Positions 24,433 to 34,460 of a stretch of 64,000 bases of DNA are shown in pieces. The position numbers were made by a program, and so were the translations under genes. The notes beneath the pieces are model-generated. The model was not told the DNA's origin. It saw only the letters and a list, made by a program, of their open reading frames with translations, and ran no database searches. The DNA is taken from NCBI RefSeq assembly GCF_004359615.1, contig NZ_SCWA01000002.1:62001-126000 (forward strand), in the 5' to 3' direction. The stretch is from Macrococcus brunensis (lineage in GTDB: Bacteria > Bacillota > Bacilli > Staphylococcales > Staphylococcaceae). Each line of letters opens with the position of its first letter. The stretch's first letter is position 1.

Positions 24433-24864
24433 CTAAAAATCTATATCAACCAGTTCTTCAGCAATTTCTGAATAATGGGGCTCAGTTTCCTCATTGAATT
24501 TCTGCCATTCAGTACGGTCCCATATCTCAATCCGGGATGAGACACCGATGACAATACATTCTTTAGATAGACCCGCATACGCTCTCAAGTTAGCCGGGAT
24601 ATTGATGCGTCCCTGCTTATCCAGTTCGACTTCAACTGCACCTGAGAAAAACAATCTCATAAATTTACGCGCGTCTTTTTTCGTAATCGGGAGAGCGGTA
24701 AGTTTCTCTTCAATCTTATGCCATTCAGCGTGTGTATAACCGAATAAGCAGCGATCAAGACCGCGAGTAATCACGAAATGTTCTGATAATTCATCACGAA
24801 ATCTGGCAGGGATTATCAACCGTCCCTTCACGTCCATCTGGTGTGAATATTCTCCCATGAACAT
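24433..24864 (-). CDS. mraZ: Transcriptional regulator MraZ
   Basis: MraZ is an AbrB-like ring-forming DNA-binding protein that represses its own dcw operon in several bacteria. It has 143 residues from the ATG at 24864 ([14 protein letters not shown]), the family N-terminus, with a GGGGTG site upstream. A GTG-initiated form would be 3 residues longer. It has two tandem MraZ domains with conserved KGR(L/I) and [12 protein letters not shown] loops (about residues 15 and 90). Likely operator repeats lie at 24902-24938. Confidence 0.95.
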   Translation of the reverse strand: MFMGEYSHQMDVKGRLIIPARFRDELSEHFVITRGLDRCLFGYTHAEWHKIEEKLTALPITKKDARKFMRLFFSGAVEVELDKQGRINIPANLRAYAGLSKECIVIGVSSRIEIWDRTEWQKFNEETEPHYSEIAEELVDIDF

Positions 24865-24887
24865 CGCTATCACCCCGTCTCACTAAT

Positions 24888-24938
24888 AATTTACCATACG
24901 TCCCCACTTTTCACCACAATTTATATAAAAAATCCCAC
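24888..24938 (-). promoter_or_regulatory. mraZ promoter with MraZ-type GTGG repeats
   Basis: Minus-strand GTGGTG and GTGGGG start 10 bp apart (24902-24917). A third, GTGGGA (24933-24938), lies two helical turns further upstream. They stand just upstream of an extended -10 (TGGTAAATT, -10 at 24888-24893). Known MraZ boxes are GTGG-like direct repeats with 10-bp spacing, so autoregulation is likely. Confidence 0.65.
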
Positions 24939-24950
24939 AACTATTTTAAC

Positions 24951-24989
24951 AAAAAAATTAAACCACTTTACATATAAGTAAAATGGTTT
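24951..24989 (-). terminator. Terminator after bshC
   Basis: On the minus strand AAACCATTTTA pairs with TAAAGTGGTTT (some G-U pairs) and is followed by AA and seven U. It separates bshC from the mraZ promoter. Confidence 0.75.
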
Positions 24990-25000
24990 ATACAAACGTA

Positions 25001-26575
25001 TTAAATTTCTACAATCTGCAGATCTAAAGTATATTGAACGCTTTCAATAACTTGGTCAAAAAAATCAAGTGAATAATTATTCAGCATCACTAAAGGATGC
25101 CATGTCCGTTCCTGCAGACCGCCTCTTGGATGAAGGTGGGCATCGATTTCACCATAGTGCTTAAGCACTGTTTTGTTACGCTGATGAAGTTCTTTGTTAT
25201 AAGCTTTTTTTAAATAATCCACCTGTTTCAGATGATGCTTTAGATTAGAAGCAATGAGACGGCTGACCTGCTCACTCTCAGCAAGTTGCATCATTTCACC
25301 GTACTGTGACTCTAAATGCTGAGTCGTCCCGTATAGTGTTTCAAACAGCTCCACGTTCGCATCCTGCTGCAGGAAATGGTCTGCCTGCTCCTGTATGCCG
25401 TGCGTCACGATAGCTGCTAGGGGCAAGTCGTAACGTTCAATCAACTTGCGGATACGCGCATTAACATAAGTGAGACGCATACGAGGCATAACTACCGGCA
25501 TTTCCCGTTCCGCAAACTGGAAGACTGCGTGCAGTTCGCCCCAGTATCTGACTTCTGCCGGCCCACCGATAAAAGCGAGCGTATTGAACATCAGTTCTTC
25601 CATCAGCGGCCTTGTCACCACATTATTGCTGAAACGTTCAGGTGACGTCTCAATCATTGAACGGACCTCTTCTTTCGTGAAGCTGTCATCAGATTTACCT
25701 AAATAATAGCGACCATTTTCTTCATTCAATAATTGACGTTTGCCGTCCCTAGACATAAATAAGTGAACGTTTGTCGTCGTCTCAATGGAATAGGAATCCA
25801 TTTTCTGCTGGCCGTTATGAAAAGCGGCATCAATGTCTGCATGATGATCAAACATCCAGAGTAACTGTTCTTTTTCCAGCTGTCTTAGTTCTGCATCTGC
25901 ACTGTCAATTAATATTAGACCATAGCTTTTAAATAGTTCATGTATGAGTTGTTTAAAATGCGCGGTCCAGTTTAAAGGCAGCTTCATCAATTGATCATAG
26001 ATGCTTTTTGTGCGTTCTGTTTCAAGCAGCTGACTGACGAATGCAGTAATAGTGGCTGTCATTTCACCTTCTGTCAGCTCGAAATGTGAAACAGAATCTT
26101 CCGCTTCACGCTTAGAAGCTACTTTTAACTTCTGCATCTTATTTTTATCACTATTATAGAGGTAAGCATGGTTGACTTCACTGAAATCATGATCCTCACC
26201 CGCTATCCAGAAGACCGGCACTATTTGAGTGTTAAGCGCTTTTGACTGCTCTTCAGCCAGAACGATGATTGAGATAATTTTATGTATCGTATAGAGCGGA
26301 CTGATAAATAAGCCTGCCTGCTGACCTCCGATGACAACTTGATGACCTGAGCGCAGGGCCTGGATATTATCCCGCTGCAGGGTAGTCAGTTCAAGGTCAG
26401 ACATATAGTTTTCAATGACCTGACTCAGTTTTTCTGTATGTGGATGAGGCGCAGTCTGATGACGCAACTCATAGATGCCAGGTTCCTGTATCGCATAGTC
26501 GTAGCTTGAAAAGTCACCTGCTGCATATTTGCCTAGAAAACTCTGACGGTCATCTTGAACTGTTGATATCTTCAT
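25001..26575 (-). CDS. bshC: Putative bacillithiol cysteine-adding enzyme BshC
   Basis: BshC adds cysteine to GlcN-malate to complete bacillithiol, the low-molecular-weight thiol of these bacteria. The protein has 524 residues, near the usual 535-540. A Rossmann-like core has the motif VIGGQQAGLFISPLYT (about residues 80-95), with HKI and EDHDF following (HDF at about residue 153). A long C-terminal coiled coil is present. Position next to mraZ is the usual staphylococcal one. Confidence 0.94.
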   Translation of the reverse strand: MKISTVQDDRQSFLGKYAAGDFSSYDYAIQEPGIYELRHQTAPHPHTEKLSQVIENYMSDLELTTLQRDNIQALRSGHQVVIGGQQAGLFISPLYTIHKIISIIVLAEEQSKALNTQIVPVFWIAGEDHDFSEVNHAYLYNSDKNKMQKLKVASKREAEDSVSHFELTEGEMTATITAFVSQLLETERTKSIYDQLMKLPLNWTAHFKQLIHELFKSYGLILIDSADAELRQLEKEQLLWMFDHHADIDAAFHNGQQKMDSYSIETTTNVHLFMSRDGKRQLLNEENGRYYLGKSDDSFTKEEVRSMIETSPERFSNNVVTRPLMEELMFNTLAFIGGPAEVRYWGELHAVFQFAEREMPVVMPRMRLTYVNARIRKLIERYDLPLAAIVTHGIQEQADHFLQQDANVELFETLYGTTQHLESQYGEMMQLAESEQVSRLIASNLKHHLKQVDYLKKAYNKELHQRNKTVLKHYGEIDAHLHPRGGLQERTWHPLVMLNNYSLDFFDQVIESVQYTLDLQIVEI

Positions 26576-26653
26576 GAGTCGAACTCCTTCATATTATTCT
26601 GTTCACAATTATAAAGATTTAAAGTACATATTACAATGTAGTTGCTTAAACAT

Positions 26654-26686
26654 AAAAAAGCCCTTATTTCTATTCAGAAATAAGGG
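26654..26686 (-). terminator. Terminator after rpmF
   Basis: The stem CCCTTATTTC / GAAATAAGGG has a 6-nt loop and is followed on the minus strand by six U. It stands just after the rpmF stop codon. Confidence 0.9.
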
Positions 26687-26692
26687 AATGTA

Positions 26693-26866
26693 TTACTTAG
26701 CGACTACTTCTTTACCGTTGTAAGCGCCACATGATGGACATACACGGTGTGATAATTTCATTTCGCCACAGCTTGAGCATTCTACCATACCTGGTACTGA
26801 AATTTTGAAGTGAGTACGACGTTTTCTTTTTGCTGTTTTAGATGTTCTTCTTTTTGGTACTGCCAT
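26693..26866 (-). CDS. rpmF: 50S ribosomal protein L32, zinc-ribbon form
   Basis: This 57-residue ribosomal protein begins [19 protein letters not shown], the L32 signature. Cys30 and Cys33 (CSSC) and Cys43 and Cys46 (CPSC) make a complete zinc ribbon, so this is the zinc-dependent (C+) type. It starts at the ATG at 26866 behind a GGAGG site and follows yceD by 21 nt, the standard yceD-rpmF pairing. Confidence 0.97.
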   Translation of the reverse strand: MAVPKRRTSKTAKRKRRTHFKISVPGMVECSSCGEMKLSHRVCPSCGAYNGKEVVAK

Positions 26867-26887
26867 GTTTTTCTCCTCCTCTACATA

Positions 26888-27391
26888 TTAAAGCAGATCC
26901 TGCAATTTAGCGAGACGCGGATCGACAGCAGGTTTCTGCTGAAGCTGATCCTCGTTAACAACTTCCCAGCCTTTTCCTTGCGTCAGAGACATTTCAGAGT
27001 CTTCTTTAACGGCGCGGACAGGCTTTTCGAGTACAACCAATTCTTCAACGACGGGCTTCAGATCAATCATCCCGTTGATGATTTCATGACGGTTGAGTTC
27101 CTCGTCCAGATCAAAATCATTCATATCAAATACTTCCATCGACTCAATATGAATCGGAACTTCAACAGGTTCAAGCGTTCTAGCGTCTTCCATCACATAA
27201 TGACCTGTGATCAGAATATCTGCATAAACTTCCTTGGACTTAGTGGTTAAAGAGCCTTCTACATGAATCGGCGATAAGTCAATCAACTGAAGATTATCAA
27301 TAAGATGTGGAAATTCAACATCATTCTCAAATTGAAGTGGTGCATCCTGGTGTTTACGAAGTTGATTTATAGACCATTTCATAGGTTTCAC
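26888..27391 (-). CDS. yceD: YceD family (DUF177) protein
   Basis: This 167-residue conserved protein (Bacillus YlbN) is almost always found directly before rpmF. The family is associated with 23S rRNA accumulation in plants and bacteria; no catalytic motif is seen. The protein is acidic with alternating strands. It has its own promoter (TTGACA-18 bp-TAAAAT at 27412-27441), whose -35 overlaps that of the divergent tmcAL gene. Confidence 0.87.
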   Translation of the reverse strand: MKPMKWSINQLRKHQDAPLQFENDVEFPHLIDNLQLIDLSPIHVEGSLTTKSKEVYADILITGHYVMEDARTLEPVEVPIHIESMEVFDMNDFDLDEELNRHEIINGMIDLKPVVEELVVLEKPVRAVKEDSEMSLTQGKGWEVVNEDQLQQKPAVDPRLAKLQDLL

Positions 27392-27411
27392 CTCTTACAA
27401 ACACAAAATTT

Positions 27412-27463
27412 ATTTTAACTTCAAACTATATACTTTGTCAAGATTTTTTCTTAACAGTATATT
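27412..27463. promoter_or_regulatory. Divergent yceD and tmcAL promoters sharing one -35
   Basis: For the minus strand, TTGACA (27436-27441) and TAAAAT (27412-27417) are 18 bp apart. For the plus strand, TTGTCA (27435-27440) and TATATT (27458-27463) are 17 bp apart. The two -35 hexamers overlap by 5 bp, so polymerase could not occupy both at once. Confidence 0.6.
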
Positions 27464-27505
27464 CTGCTACAATGTTCATTATAACGACAACAGGAGTGAA
27501 TATCA

Positions 27506-29559
<2,054 letters not shown>

Positions 29560-29588
29560 GATTACACCTACCTAAAAGGAGATTAATT

Positions 29589-29975
29589 ATGTCACAATCA
29601 TTTATCGAACTGGGCCCCGGCCTCAGTGATTTCTTTGAATTTGAAGAACTGATCCGTTATAACCATGAACGTATCAGAAGTGTGGTCGCCCTGCATACGA
29701 CACTTGAAAAGACACCAAAGACAAGTATCCTCGTGATCATGAACCCGACCAAACAAGGCCGTTTTCAAGGGATTTATTCTACTTTTGAATCTCTACCCTA
29801 TCCTTACCCGGACTCCAACAAGCGTTTCGACTTGATCAGAGGCTGGGCAGAGAACTATCAGCTGCCTTTTCTGGAATTCGAGACAAAAGCGATGCATCAC
29901 TTCCATGAACAGGCTCTTTTCTATAATTATCTGATTGGCGTCTTAAGACTTCAGAGACAACTGCCTCCGCTATAA
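29589..29975 (+). CDS. Conserved hypothetical protein (DUF7147-like)
   Basis: This 128-residue soluble protein resembles an uncharacterised family found beside ylbG/rsmD in staphylococci. No transmembrane segment, signal or catalytic motif is visible. Conserved-looking stretches are LHTTLEKTPKTSILVIMNPT and ALFYNYLIGVLRLQ. AAAGGAG stands 8 nt before the ATG. It is divergent from rsmD and its end overlaps ylbG by 6 bp. No function can be stated. Confidence 0.75.
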   Translation: MSQSFIELGPGLSDFFEFEELIRYNHERIRSVVALHTTLEKTPKTSILVIMNPTKQGRFQGIYSTFESLPYPYPDSNKRFDLIRGWAENYQLPFLEFETKAMHHFHEQALFYNYLIGVLRLQRQLPPL

Positions 29976-30206
29976 GGATTCATAGTTGGTCTCGAGCGTC
30001 TGATAAGGAGAAATCTCGACATTCAGTACATATTTCAGACGTGATAACTGCTCAAGCACTTCATCGACTTTTTCTGTATCGATGTAAAGAGACAGCCATT
30101 TGTCCTTGCGGTTGAAGTAAGCGATATGGCCGTATTTTCTCAGCTGCCGCTCATTCTTACTGCTTTTCATATAAATAATTAAATTTGTTCTAGGTGTTAA
30201 AGTCAT
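29970..30206 (-). CDS. ylbG: YlbG family (DUF2129) protein
   Basis: This 78-residue cytoplasmic protein has the family pattern: an N-terminal strand RTNLIIYM, a basic stretch around RKYGHIAYF and the motif KYVLNVEISPY. Function is unknown. In Bacillus it lies between ylbF and rsmD; here about 6.4 kb separate it from ylbF. GAGGTTG precedes the ATG. Confidence 0.85.
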   Translation of the reverse strand: MTLTPRTNLIIYMKSSKNERQLRKYGHIAYFNRKDKWLSLYIDTEKVDEVLEQLSRLKYVLNVEISPYQTLETNYESL

Positions 30207-30291
30207 CGTTCAACCTCATTATTACAGTTTCTTTTATAGTATCACGTTATTTGGTAAAATAAAATGTATCAAAATGACTGGAGGCAATGAT

Positions 30292-31203
30292 ATGAATAAA
30301 ACAGTAAAAACAGGCGCAATGCTCCTCGCTGCCTACGGTACTAGTATTGCTGTATCTAAGCAACTTGCTAAAAATGAAAAACGTGCAATCCGCCCTTATT
30401 TTACAGGTCGTGCACCGTACGTGTTTGCTCATCGTGGCGGCATGAAACTGGCACCGGAGAGCACGATGGCTGCTTTTAATGAAGCCGCTAGTCTTGAAGT
30501 AGACGGCTTTGAAATAGATATCCGAGTGACAAAGGACGATGTGATCGTGGTCTTCCATGATGCCTATGTCGACCGCGTATCTAATGGTACTGGTCTTATT
30601 GCAGACAAAACACTTCAAGAACTGAAGACGCTTGACTTTAGCTACTATTTCAAAGATATCAATGGTGACTATCCATTTAGAGGACAACAAGATGCAGGTA
30701 TCGTCACGCTTGAAGAACTGATTACCAAGTTCCCGGACAAACGTATCAACATTGACATTAAAGACAGACCGGAGACTGTAGCAGGTATGAAAGCACCGGA
30801 ACTTCTGAACGAACTTATTACGAAACTTCACGCTGAAGACCGCGTCCTTGTAACGAGTTTCCACGATGAACAGACGGCGCGTTTTACTGCCCTTAATTCA
30901 CGTGTCGCGACAGGTGCCGGCGTCAATGAAGTCCGAAAAGCCTATGCGCTCTATACAAGTGGTTACGGTCATCTCTATCAGCCGCAAGCTGATACATTCC
31001 AGATACCTGTTTCATTCCGGGGTATCCGCCTGGATTCCGCTCGCTGGATGAACTTCCTTGCCAGCCATAATATCGCGGTCGGCTACTGGGTCATCAACAG
31101 TATAGACGAAATGGATGACCTGCTCCAGAAAGGGGCACACACCATCGTGACTGACCGACCTGACCTTGCTTATCACTTAATCAAAGAACGATATCGCAAA
31201 TAA
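30292..31203 (+). CDS. Glycerophosphodiester phosphodiesterase family protein
   Basis: This enzyme should hydrolyse glycerophosphodiesters to glycerol-3-phosphate and an alcohol. It has 303 residues from the ATG at 30292, with GGAGG 7 nt upstream; an earlier in-frame ATG has no site. The N-terminal segment (about residues 6-22) is hydrophobic and may be an uncleaved anchor. The GDPD motifs HRGG (47-50), EST and EIDIRVTKDDVIVVFHD are present and complete. A terminator follows immediately, so it is probably a single-gene unit. Confidence 0.9.
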   Translation: MNKTVKTGAMLLAAYGTSIAVSKQLAKNEKRAIRPYFTGRAPYVFAHRGGMKLAPESTMAAFNEAASLEVDGFEIDIRVTKDDVIVVFHDAYVDRVSNGTGLIADKTLQELKTLDFSYYFKDINGDYPFRGQQDAGIVTLEELITKFPDKRINIDIKDRPETVAGMKAPELLNELITKLHAEDRVLVTSFHDEQTARFTALNSRVATGAGVNEVRKAYALYTSGYGHLYQPQADTFQIPVSFRGIRLDSARWMNFLASHNIAVGYWVINSIDEMDDLLQKGAHTIVTDRPDLAYHLIKERYRK

Positions 31204-31205
31204 GA

Positions 31206-31236
31206 GAAATCGTGCAGACCATCTGCACGATTTTTA
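31206..31236 (+). terminator. Terminator after the glycerophosphodiesterase gene
   Basis: The stem AAATCGTGCAGA / TCTGCACGATTT has a 3-nt loop and continues into U-rich sequence. Confidence 0.92.
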
Positions 31237-31289
31237 TTCATTTGCCATTTTTTAACAAGTAAACTATATTATAAAGTGAGGTGTTTCAG

Positions 31290-31889
31290 ATGAAACTCAT
31301 CCCGGTTAAACCTCAGAGTCAGTGGTTTCCGAAACCGATGATCATGGGTTGTGAAGGTGTTGCGGCGAGTATGCTTCTAAATGGTGCTGTCAGCCCGGAA
31401 AAACTGATGAAATACTGGCCGAAGCATGACTCTAATCCAGAAAAAGGTTATGTCGGTCACCCTTCTTCTATCAGCTTAAACAGTCATCAGACTATTTTTC
31501 CGTCCGCCTTTGTCCCTTATTTGAAGCAGTTTGATTCAAACATCGCGGACGGTACAGGGGCTTCGTTATCTGAACTGGAGACGCTGCTTGATCACAATCA
31601 GCCTGTACTGATTTATCATACACATCTCGGTTTCACAGCCCTTGAGCGTATATTTCATACTTCAGACGGCAAGAAGCACTGGGTCAGTAATATACACATC
31701 ACTCTCCTTATCGGTTACGATAAAAAATATTATTACTATATTGATCCGCTCTGGATGAAGATAGGACCTCTCCTCTTACCGGCACTCTTCCCGTCCAGAC
31801 GACAGATCATGAAAATGTCCAGACGACGATTTAAAAAGAGCTACGAAACGCCTGGACGACTCTGTATCTATAAAAAAGAAGGTGTATGA
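31290..31889 (+). CDS. C39-like papain-fold peptidase
   Basis: This 199-residue protein matches the Peptidase_C39_2 pattern. The putative nucleophile is Cys21 in MGCEGVAASMLL, with His136 in NIHITLLIGYD and Asp152 in YYYIDPLW. No signal peptide or membrane segment is visible and the protein is basic at its end. The ATG at 31290 is preceded by GAGGTG. It overlaps mprF by 4 nt (ATGA), so the two are translated together. The substrate is unknown. A role beside mprF in envelope modification or peptide defence is an inference from context. Confidence 0.82.
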   Translation: MKLIPVKPQSQWFPKPMIMGCEGVAASMLLNGAVSPEKLMKYWPKHDSNPEKGYVGHPSSISLNSHQTIFPSAFVPYLKQFDSNIADGTGASLSELETLLDHNQPVLIYHTHLGFTALERIFHTSDGKKHWVSNIHITLLIGYDKKYYYYIDPLWMKIGPLLLPALFPSRRQIMKMSRRRFKKSYETPGRLCIYKKEGV

Positions 31890-34384
31890 TGAATTCCCGT
31901 ACTTTATCTTATTTGAAAACAGCATTGATCTTCATATTTTTTACTGCAGCAATGGTCATTCTGTCGCGTGAACTTGCGCAAGTCAATTTCAAGGAGACTA
32001 TTCACTTATTCAGACAGCTGCCGACTCTCAATTTCATACTGATTATTGTTGCAGGTCTCCTCGCTGTTCTGTCGCTGTCACTCTATGACTATGTACTGAC
32101 ACGTCAGTTGAACGTGAACATTTCTCTCCGTCATTTACTGCCGGTCAGTTTTATTACAAATGCATTCAACAATATTCTCGGTCTTGGCGGATTATTCGGT
32201 GCCGGTCTCAGAATATTTCAGTATCAGCCAAAATCACCTGACCAGGCACCATTAAAGCGTGCCATCAGTCTGCTTTTATTATCAACCATCAGTGGACTCA
32301 GCGTCCTGTGTTATATCGCATATGGTCTGATTGATATTAAAGCGGTTCCTTATGGTAACTGGATCGTCCTTTTTGCCTGTATTTATGCACCTGCTTATAT
32401 CGTGTTCAGCATCATCAAGCCGATCAGCAAAGATCAGCGGTTACTCGGTGTCAATTTTACGCTCGTTTCTATCATTGACTGGATTGCAGCGATTCTTTTA
32501 TTTTATTTTATTCTGCATGAACTGAATATCGAAGTGCCACTTACCGCTGTTGCAGGACTTTTCATTATTGCGTCACTGTCCGGTACTATCAGCATGATTC
32601 CAGGCGGACTCGGTGCGTTTGATTTAGTGATGTTAACAGGGCTCGGCACATTAGGCATCAGTGAAGAAAAAGGATTACTTGCCCTGCTGCTTTACCGCAC
32701 AGTCTATTATTTCTTCCCGCTTCTCGTCGCTCTCTTGCTGTCAGTCTTTGAATATAAAGAAAGCGCGAAAACATATATAGAAGATAATAAGCTGTTAAGT
32801 TCAGCGGCCATGACGGGCTCATTTATTCGGGCGATGCAAAAAGCTTCACCTTATCAGTTTTCAGGCTTGATTGTCGCGCTGCTGACCATTATCACCAGTC
32901 TCGTCTATTACTTCAACCATTTTCTGATTGTCTATGACGCGATTGCTGAGAGACGTTATACGTATTATGCAGTCATCATCATCTTCCATGTTGCAGCCAG
33001 TCTGACACTGTTAATCAGTGCAAACGGGGTCATGCATGGTACGAAACGTGCGACGATGCTCAGTATTCTGTCGACGGCTGTTCTACTAGTCACGACATTC
33101 CTATCATACGGAACGATTATTTCATACGTCTGGCTGACGACCATCCTTGCTTTACTGATTTATAAATACCGTAAGACGACAATGATCAAACGCAGTCTGA
33201 CCCCTCTTAAAATAGTCATCAGTGCAACATTAATCACACTTCTATTAGCGGTCAATCACTGGGTGACCATTGATATGCTTGAGATTTATCCTCATAAAGC
33301 GACTCATTTCGATGATCAGCTTTTAGGCGCACTAATGTGGGGCACGGTACTGATCTTTGCCGTAGTCAGTGCACTTTTAACTTATTATTATTCAAGAAAA
33401 TATAATCACTTACTTACTGAAGAAGTGACAGAAGAAGAACTGAAATCAATCATTGAAATAGAAGGCAGCTATGTCAGTCATCTCGCTTTCACTGGCGATA
33501 AATCATTTTTCCTGAACGAGGAACGGGATGCTTTCCTGATGTTCCATAAAACGAAAAATGCATTGATAGTAATGGGTGATCCTGTCGGGAATCATGAACA
33601 CTTTGAACAACTCCTGATGGATTTCTACGACAAAGCCTTTTTCCTTGGTCATGACGTCATATTTTATCAGGTACAGTCCAAATATTTACCGCTTTATCAT
33701 GGCTTCGGTAATCATTTCTTCAAAATCGGTGAAGAAGCGCTTATTCCGCTTCAGGACTTTACAGTCAGCGGTAAAAAGCAGCGAGCTTTTCGCGCAACGC
33801 TGAATAAGCTGGAAAAAGAAGGCTATACCTTCTCTATAGTAGAAGCGCCATTTGAAGATGAATTTATCGAAGAACTGAAGCGGGTCAGTGATGCATGGCT
33901 GAATGGCAAGCAGGAAATGCGGTTCTCTGTCGGCGCATTTACAAGACATTACCTTGAGCAGGCACCTATTGCTGTAATCAAAGACACAGAAAACCATATC
34001 GTTGCATTCAGCACACTGATGCCGACTCACTACAACAACACACTGTCCGTCGATCTGATTCGCTGGCTTCCGGACCTCGATATCCCAGCAATGGATGCAC
34101 TTTACTTAAACATGCTGCTGTATTCTAAGGAGCAGGGCTACGACTACTTTAATATGGGTATGGCAACTCTATCAAATGTCGGACAGAATCGATACGGCTA
34201 TGCCCGTGAACGTGTCGCAGGACATGTTTTCAATCATTTCAATAACTTGTACAGCTTCCAAGGATTACGAAAATATAAACAGAAATATAATCCGGAATGG
34301 AATGAAAGATTCGTCGTTTACCGGACATATACCTCACTCGTCTGGAATCTGATGCGAATCGGACTGACCATCAATAAGAAATAA
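31886..34384 (+). CDS. mprF: Phosphatidylglycerol lysyltransferase / flippase MprF
   Basis: MprF transfers lysine from Lys-tRNA to phosphatidylglycerol and flips the product outward, which lowers negative surface charge and gives resistance to cationic peptides. The protein has 832 residues (S. aureus 840). The N-terminal 500 residues carry about 13-14 hydrophobic segments, with MIPGGLGAFDL typical of the flippase part. The C-terminal cytosolic GNAT-like synthase domain (about 520-832) contains the MGDPVGN and NMGMATLSNVG stretches. It is coupled to the C39-like gene. Confidence 0.95.
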   Translation: MMNSRTLSYLKTALIFIFFTAAMVILSRELAQVNFKETIHLFRQLPTLNFILIIVAGLLAVLSLSLYDYVLTRQLNVNISLRHLLPVSFITNAFNNILGLGGLFGAGLRIFQYQPKSPDQAPLKRAISLLLLSTISGLSVLCYIAYGLIDIKAVPYGNWIVLFACIYAPAYIVFSIIKPISKDQRLLGVNFTLVSIIDWIAAILLFYFILHELNIEVPLTAVAGLFIIASLSGTISMIPGGLGAFDLVMLTGLGTLGISEEKGLLALLLYRTVYYFFPLLVALLLSVFEYKESAKTYIEDNKLLSSAAMTGSFIRAMQKASPYQFSGLIVALLTIITSLVYYFNHFLIVYDAIAERRYTYYAVIIIFHVAASLTLLISANGVMHGTKRATMLSILSTAVLLVTTFLSYGTIISYVWLTTILALLIYKYRKTTMIKRSLTPLKIVISATLITLLLAVNHWVTIDMLEIYPHKATHFDDQLLGALMWGTVLIFAVVSALLTYYYSRKYNHLLTEEVTEEELKSIIEIEGSYVSHLAFTGDKSFFLNEERDAFLMFHKTKNALIVMGDPVGNHEHFEQLLMDFYDKAFFLGHDVIFYQVQSKYLPLYHGFGNHFFKIGEEALIPLQDFTVSGKKQRAFRATLNKLEKEGYTFSIVEAPFEDEFIEELKRVSDAWLNGKQEMRFSVGAFTRHYLEQAPIAVIKDTENHIVAFSTLMPTHYNNTLSVDLIRWLPDLDIPAMDALYLNMLLYSKEQGYDYFNMGMATLSNVGQNRYGYARERVAGHVFNHFNNLYSFQGLRKYKQKYNPEWNERFVVYRTYTSLVWNLMRIGLTINKK

Positions 34385-34385
34385 G

Positions 34386-34413
34386 AAAGGGGCCACATAT
34401 GTGGTCCCTTTTT
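34386..34413 (+). terminator. Terminator after mprF
   Basis: The stem AAAGGGGCCAC / GTGGTCCCTTT is closed by ATAT and followed by U-rich sequence, 1 nt after the mprF stop. Confidence 0.9.
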
Positions 34414-34420
34414 AATTTGT

Positions 34421-34460
34421 GTTATCAGCGATAAATCCCGTTTGTCGCTCGTAACTCATT
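34421..34460. repeat. Solo diverged copy of the 40-bp palindromic repeat
   Basis: This 40-bp stretch starts GTTATCAGCGATAAAT and ends GTAACTCATT. It aligns without gaps to the repeat unit of the array at 53038-53260 (GTTACCAGCGATAAAT...GTAACTCACC). It lies between the convergent mprF and transporter genes and reaches the transporter stop codon. Confidence 0.75.

Noticed and set aside
30247-30864. 205-codon minus-strand reading frame opposite the glycerophosphodiesterase gene
   Set aside because: It mirrors a well-supported gene with all GDPD motifs; the translation is Cys/Phe/Ser-rich as typical of antisense frames.
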